Origin: an uncultured Actinomycetes bacterium
GTDB lineage: Bacteria; Actinomycetota; Actinomycetes; S36-B12
Length of the DNA: 14,591 nt
Assembly (NCBI GenBank): GCA_937902285.1
Contig: CALGTB010000029.1
Coordinates: forward strand, 1 to 14,591
Direction of reading: 5' to 3'
This document shows, piece by piece, positions 13,351-14,591 of this stretch (position 1 is its first letter; each line of letters starts with the position of its first letter). Made by a program: the position numbers and the translations under genes. The notes below the pieces were generated by a model. The model did no database searches. It was given only the letters and a program-made list of their open reading frames with translations, and was not told the DNA's origin.

Positions 13351-14591
13351 TCAGCCGGGGATGTCGCGTCGCTCGAAGCGCAGCACGCCCCACGCGGCCA
13401 GTACCAGGGAGACGACGACCAGGGCCACGACCGGCACGACGCTCATCTCCTCGACGGGCCACGCCGGCGTGAACCAGAACGGCGTGGTCCGCAGCGTCCA
13501 GTCCGGCAGGCCCAGGATGGGGCCCAGCTCGCCGATCGTCACGCAGTAGGCGAGGGCCAGCCACGCCAGCCACGTGAACCGGGGGACGGCGCCGATGACG
13601 GCGACCGTCCAGCCGGCGATCACCCACACGGCAGGGACCGCCAGCAGGGCGACGGCGACGTAGCGCGGGACGAGGGTGCGCAGGTCGTCGTTCGCCGCCC
13701 CGTTCGACAGCCCCACCCCGAGCCCGACCGCAGCCTGGATCACCACCACGCCGCCCGCCACGAGCAGGGCCCGCGAGGACAGCAGCGACCTGCGCGACGC
13801 CGGAACGCTGAGCAGCAGCTCGAGCCGGCCCGACTCCTCGTCGGCATGCGTGCGCAGCAGGGTCGAGACGGCGTAGGCCGCGCTTCCGAACGACAGCACG
13901 GCGATCATCACCAGCACGTAGGAGTCCGTGACGCCGGCGTCGCCCCCCAGCCGCTCGAGGAACTGCGAGAGCTGCGGATTGCTGCTCAGCAGGTCGCTGG
14001 CCGTCTTCGCTAGATAGCCGACGAACACGCCGAGCATGAGCATGGCCAGCACCCAGGTGACCAGCTGTCCCCGGTCGACGCGCCACGCGAGCGTCGTCAC
14101 CGAGCGCAGCCAGGGGGCCGCCTGACGACGACCCGAGCGGGTGCCGATCAGGGCAGCGCCGACGTCGCGGCGCGTGCTCACGACCAGCCCGACGACGAGG
14201 AGCAGCGCCGCCACGGCGAAGAGCAGGGCCACCCACGTCCACGTCTCACCGGCGAAGGGGCGCGTGCGGCTGGCCCAGCCGAACGGCGTGGCCAGGGCGA
14301 TCGCGTCGAGGTCGGAGTCCGCATTGCCCACGGCGTACGCCATGAACGATGCCGCCAGGACGAGGCTCGCCAGTCCGTTCGCGGCGCGCGAGGTGGAGAC
14401 GGCCTGAGCGGCGAGGACGCCGACCGAGGCGAACACGAGCGCACCGCCCGCCACGCTGAGGCCGAAGGCGGCGGCGCCGCTGGGCGCCTCGCCGAGCAGC
14501 ACCAGGGCGGCGGTGCTCGTCGCCCCGAACGCGAGGTCGATGACGTCGGCGGCTCCGAAGGCCGCCAGGGTCGGGCTCGCGCGACCCACCC
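13351..14591 (-). CDS. ABC-2 type exporter permease, polyketide-exporter family (5' part missing)
   Basis: At least 412 residues are visible and the frame continues past the window edge. The family is usually about 520-540 residues, so roughly 110-130 N-terminal residues are missing and the GTG at 14587-14589 is probably internal. There are about ten hydrophobic segments. The second half repeats the plan of the first: a WRVDRGQLVTW segment leading into a helix (about 169-192), an external loop with DLLSSNPQLSQFLERLGG, and the cytoplasmic RTHADEESGRLELLLSVPASRRSLLSSR stretch, which is characteristic of actinobacterial exporters annotated for polyketide antibiotics. It would pair with an ATP-binding subunit encoded just outside. 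Its stop lies 3 bp from the convergent anti-sigma stop. No link to the sigma system is evident beyond adjacency. Confidence 0.85.
   Translation of the reverse strand, partial: VGRASPTLAAFGAADVIDLAFGATSTAALVLLGEAPSGAAAFGLSVAGGALVFASVGVLAAQAVSTSRAANGLASLVLAASFMAYAVGNADSDLDAIALATPFGWASRTRPFAGETWTWVALLFAVAALLLVVGLVVSTRRDVGAALIGTRSGRRQAAPWLRSVTTLAWRVDRGQLVTWVLAMLMLGVFVGYLAKTASDLLSSNPQLSQFLERLGGDAGVTDSYVLVMIAVLSFGSAAYAVSTLLRTHADEESGRLELLLSVPASRRSLLSSRALLVAGGVVVIQAAVGLGVGLSNGAANDDLRTLVPRYVAVALLAVPAVWVIAGWTVAVIGAVPRFTWLAWLALAYCVTIGELGPILGLPDWTLRTTPFWFTPAWPVEEMSVVPVVALVVVSLVLAAWGVLRFERRDIPG

Overview
This is a GC-rich stretch of an actinobacterial chromosome. The evidence is very high G+C at third codon positions, frequent GTG starts, actinobacterial families such as an RskA-type anti-sigma factor and a polyketide-exporter-type ABC permease, and signal peptides of actinobacterial style. 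The species cannot be fixed from the sequence. I see no rRNA, tRNA, CRISPR array, insertion sequence or prophage gene. Almost every base is coding, and the only notable non-coding stretches are three divergent promoter regions (about 5146-5267, 7165-7278 and 11874-12047).

Left part (1-2962): the first 59 bases are the N-terminal end of a leftward gene that looks like a HisC/Pat-type aminotransferase. Divergent from it is a membrane-bound PP2C/SpoIIE-type phosphatase (104-1627). A secreted clan GH-A glycoside hydrolase resembling GH39 follows (1700-2962).

Middle part (2990-10028): this is a metabolic island. A leftward pair with a 4-bp overlap encodes a class III aminotransferase (3784-5145) and an SDR dehydrogenase (2990-3787). 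A small multi-pass membrane protein of unknown function runs rightward (5268-5810). A leftward FGGY sugar kinase (5818-7164) is divergent from a rightward unit made of an LsrF/DhnA-type class I aldolase (7279-8121), a Gfo/Idh/MocA oxidoreductase (8118-9263, 4-bp overlap) and an esterase (9282-10028). Kinase, aldolase and oxidoreductase look like core enzymes of a catabolic route for an unidentified ketose, cyclitol or related polyol. The aminotransferase/SDR pair may serve the same route or an amino-sugar variant. No dedicated transporter or regulator is in the window.

Right part (10011-14591): a leftward cytoplasmic diguanylate cyclase with a DICT-like sensor region (10011-11153) overlaps the esterase tail by 18 bp. 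Next is a leftward secreted fasciclin-domain protein (11235-11873), with a strong hairpin terminator behind it, divergent from an ECF sigma factor (12048-12662) and its RskA-like anti-sigma factor (12646-13347). The gene content matches the mycobacterial SigK-RskA-MPT70/MPT83 system. Both divergent promoters carry the same composite motif, TGCATCCG-N15-CCGAA(C/G)TAGTG, which strongly suggests that the sigma factor drives both its own operon and the fasciclin gene. This is the most interesting system in the window. The window ends inside an ABC-2 type permease (13351-14591), whose N-terminus lies outside.
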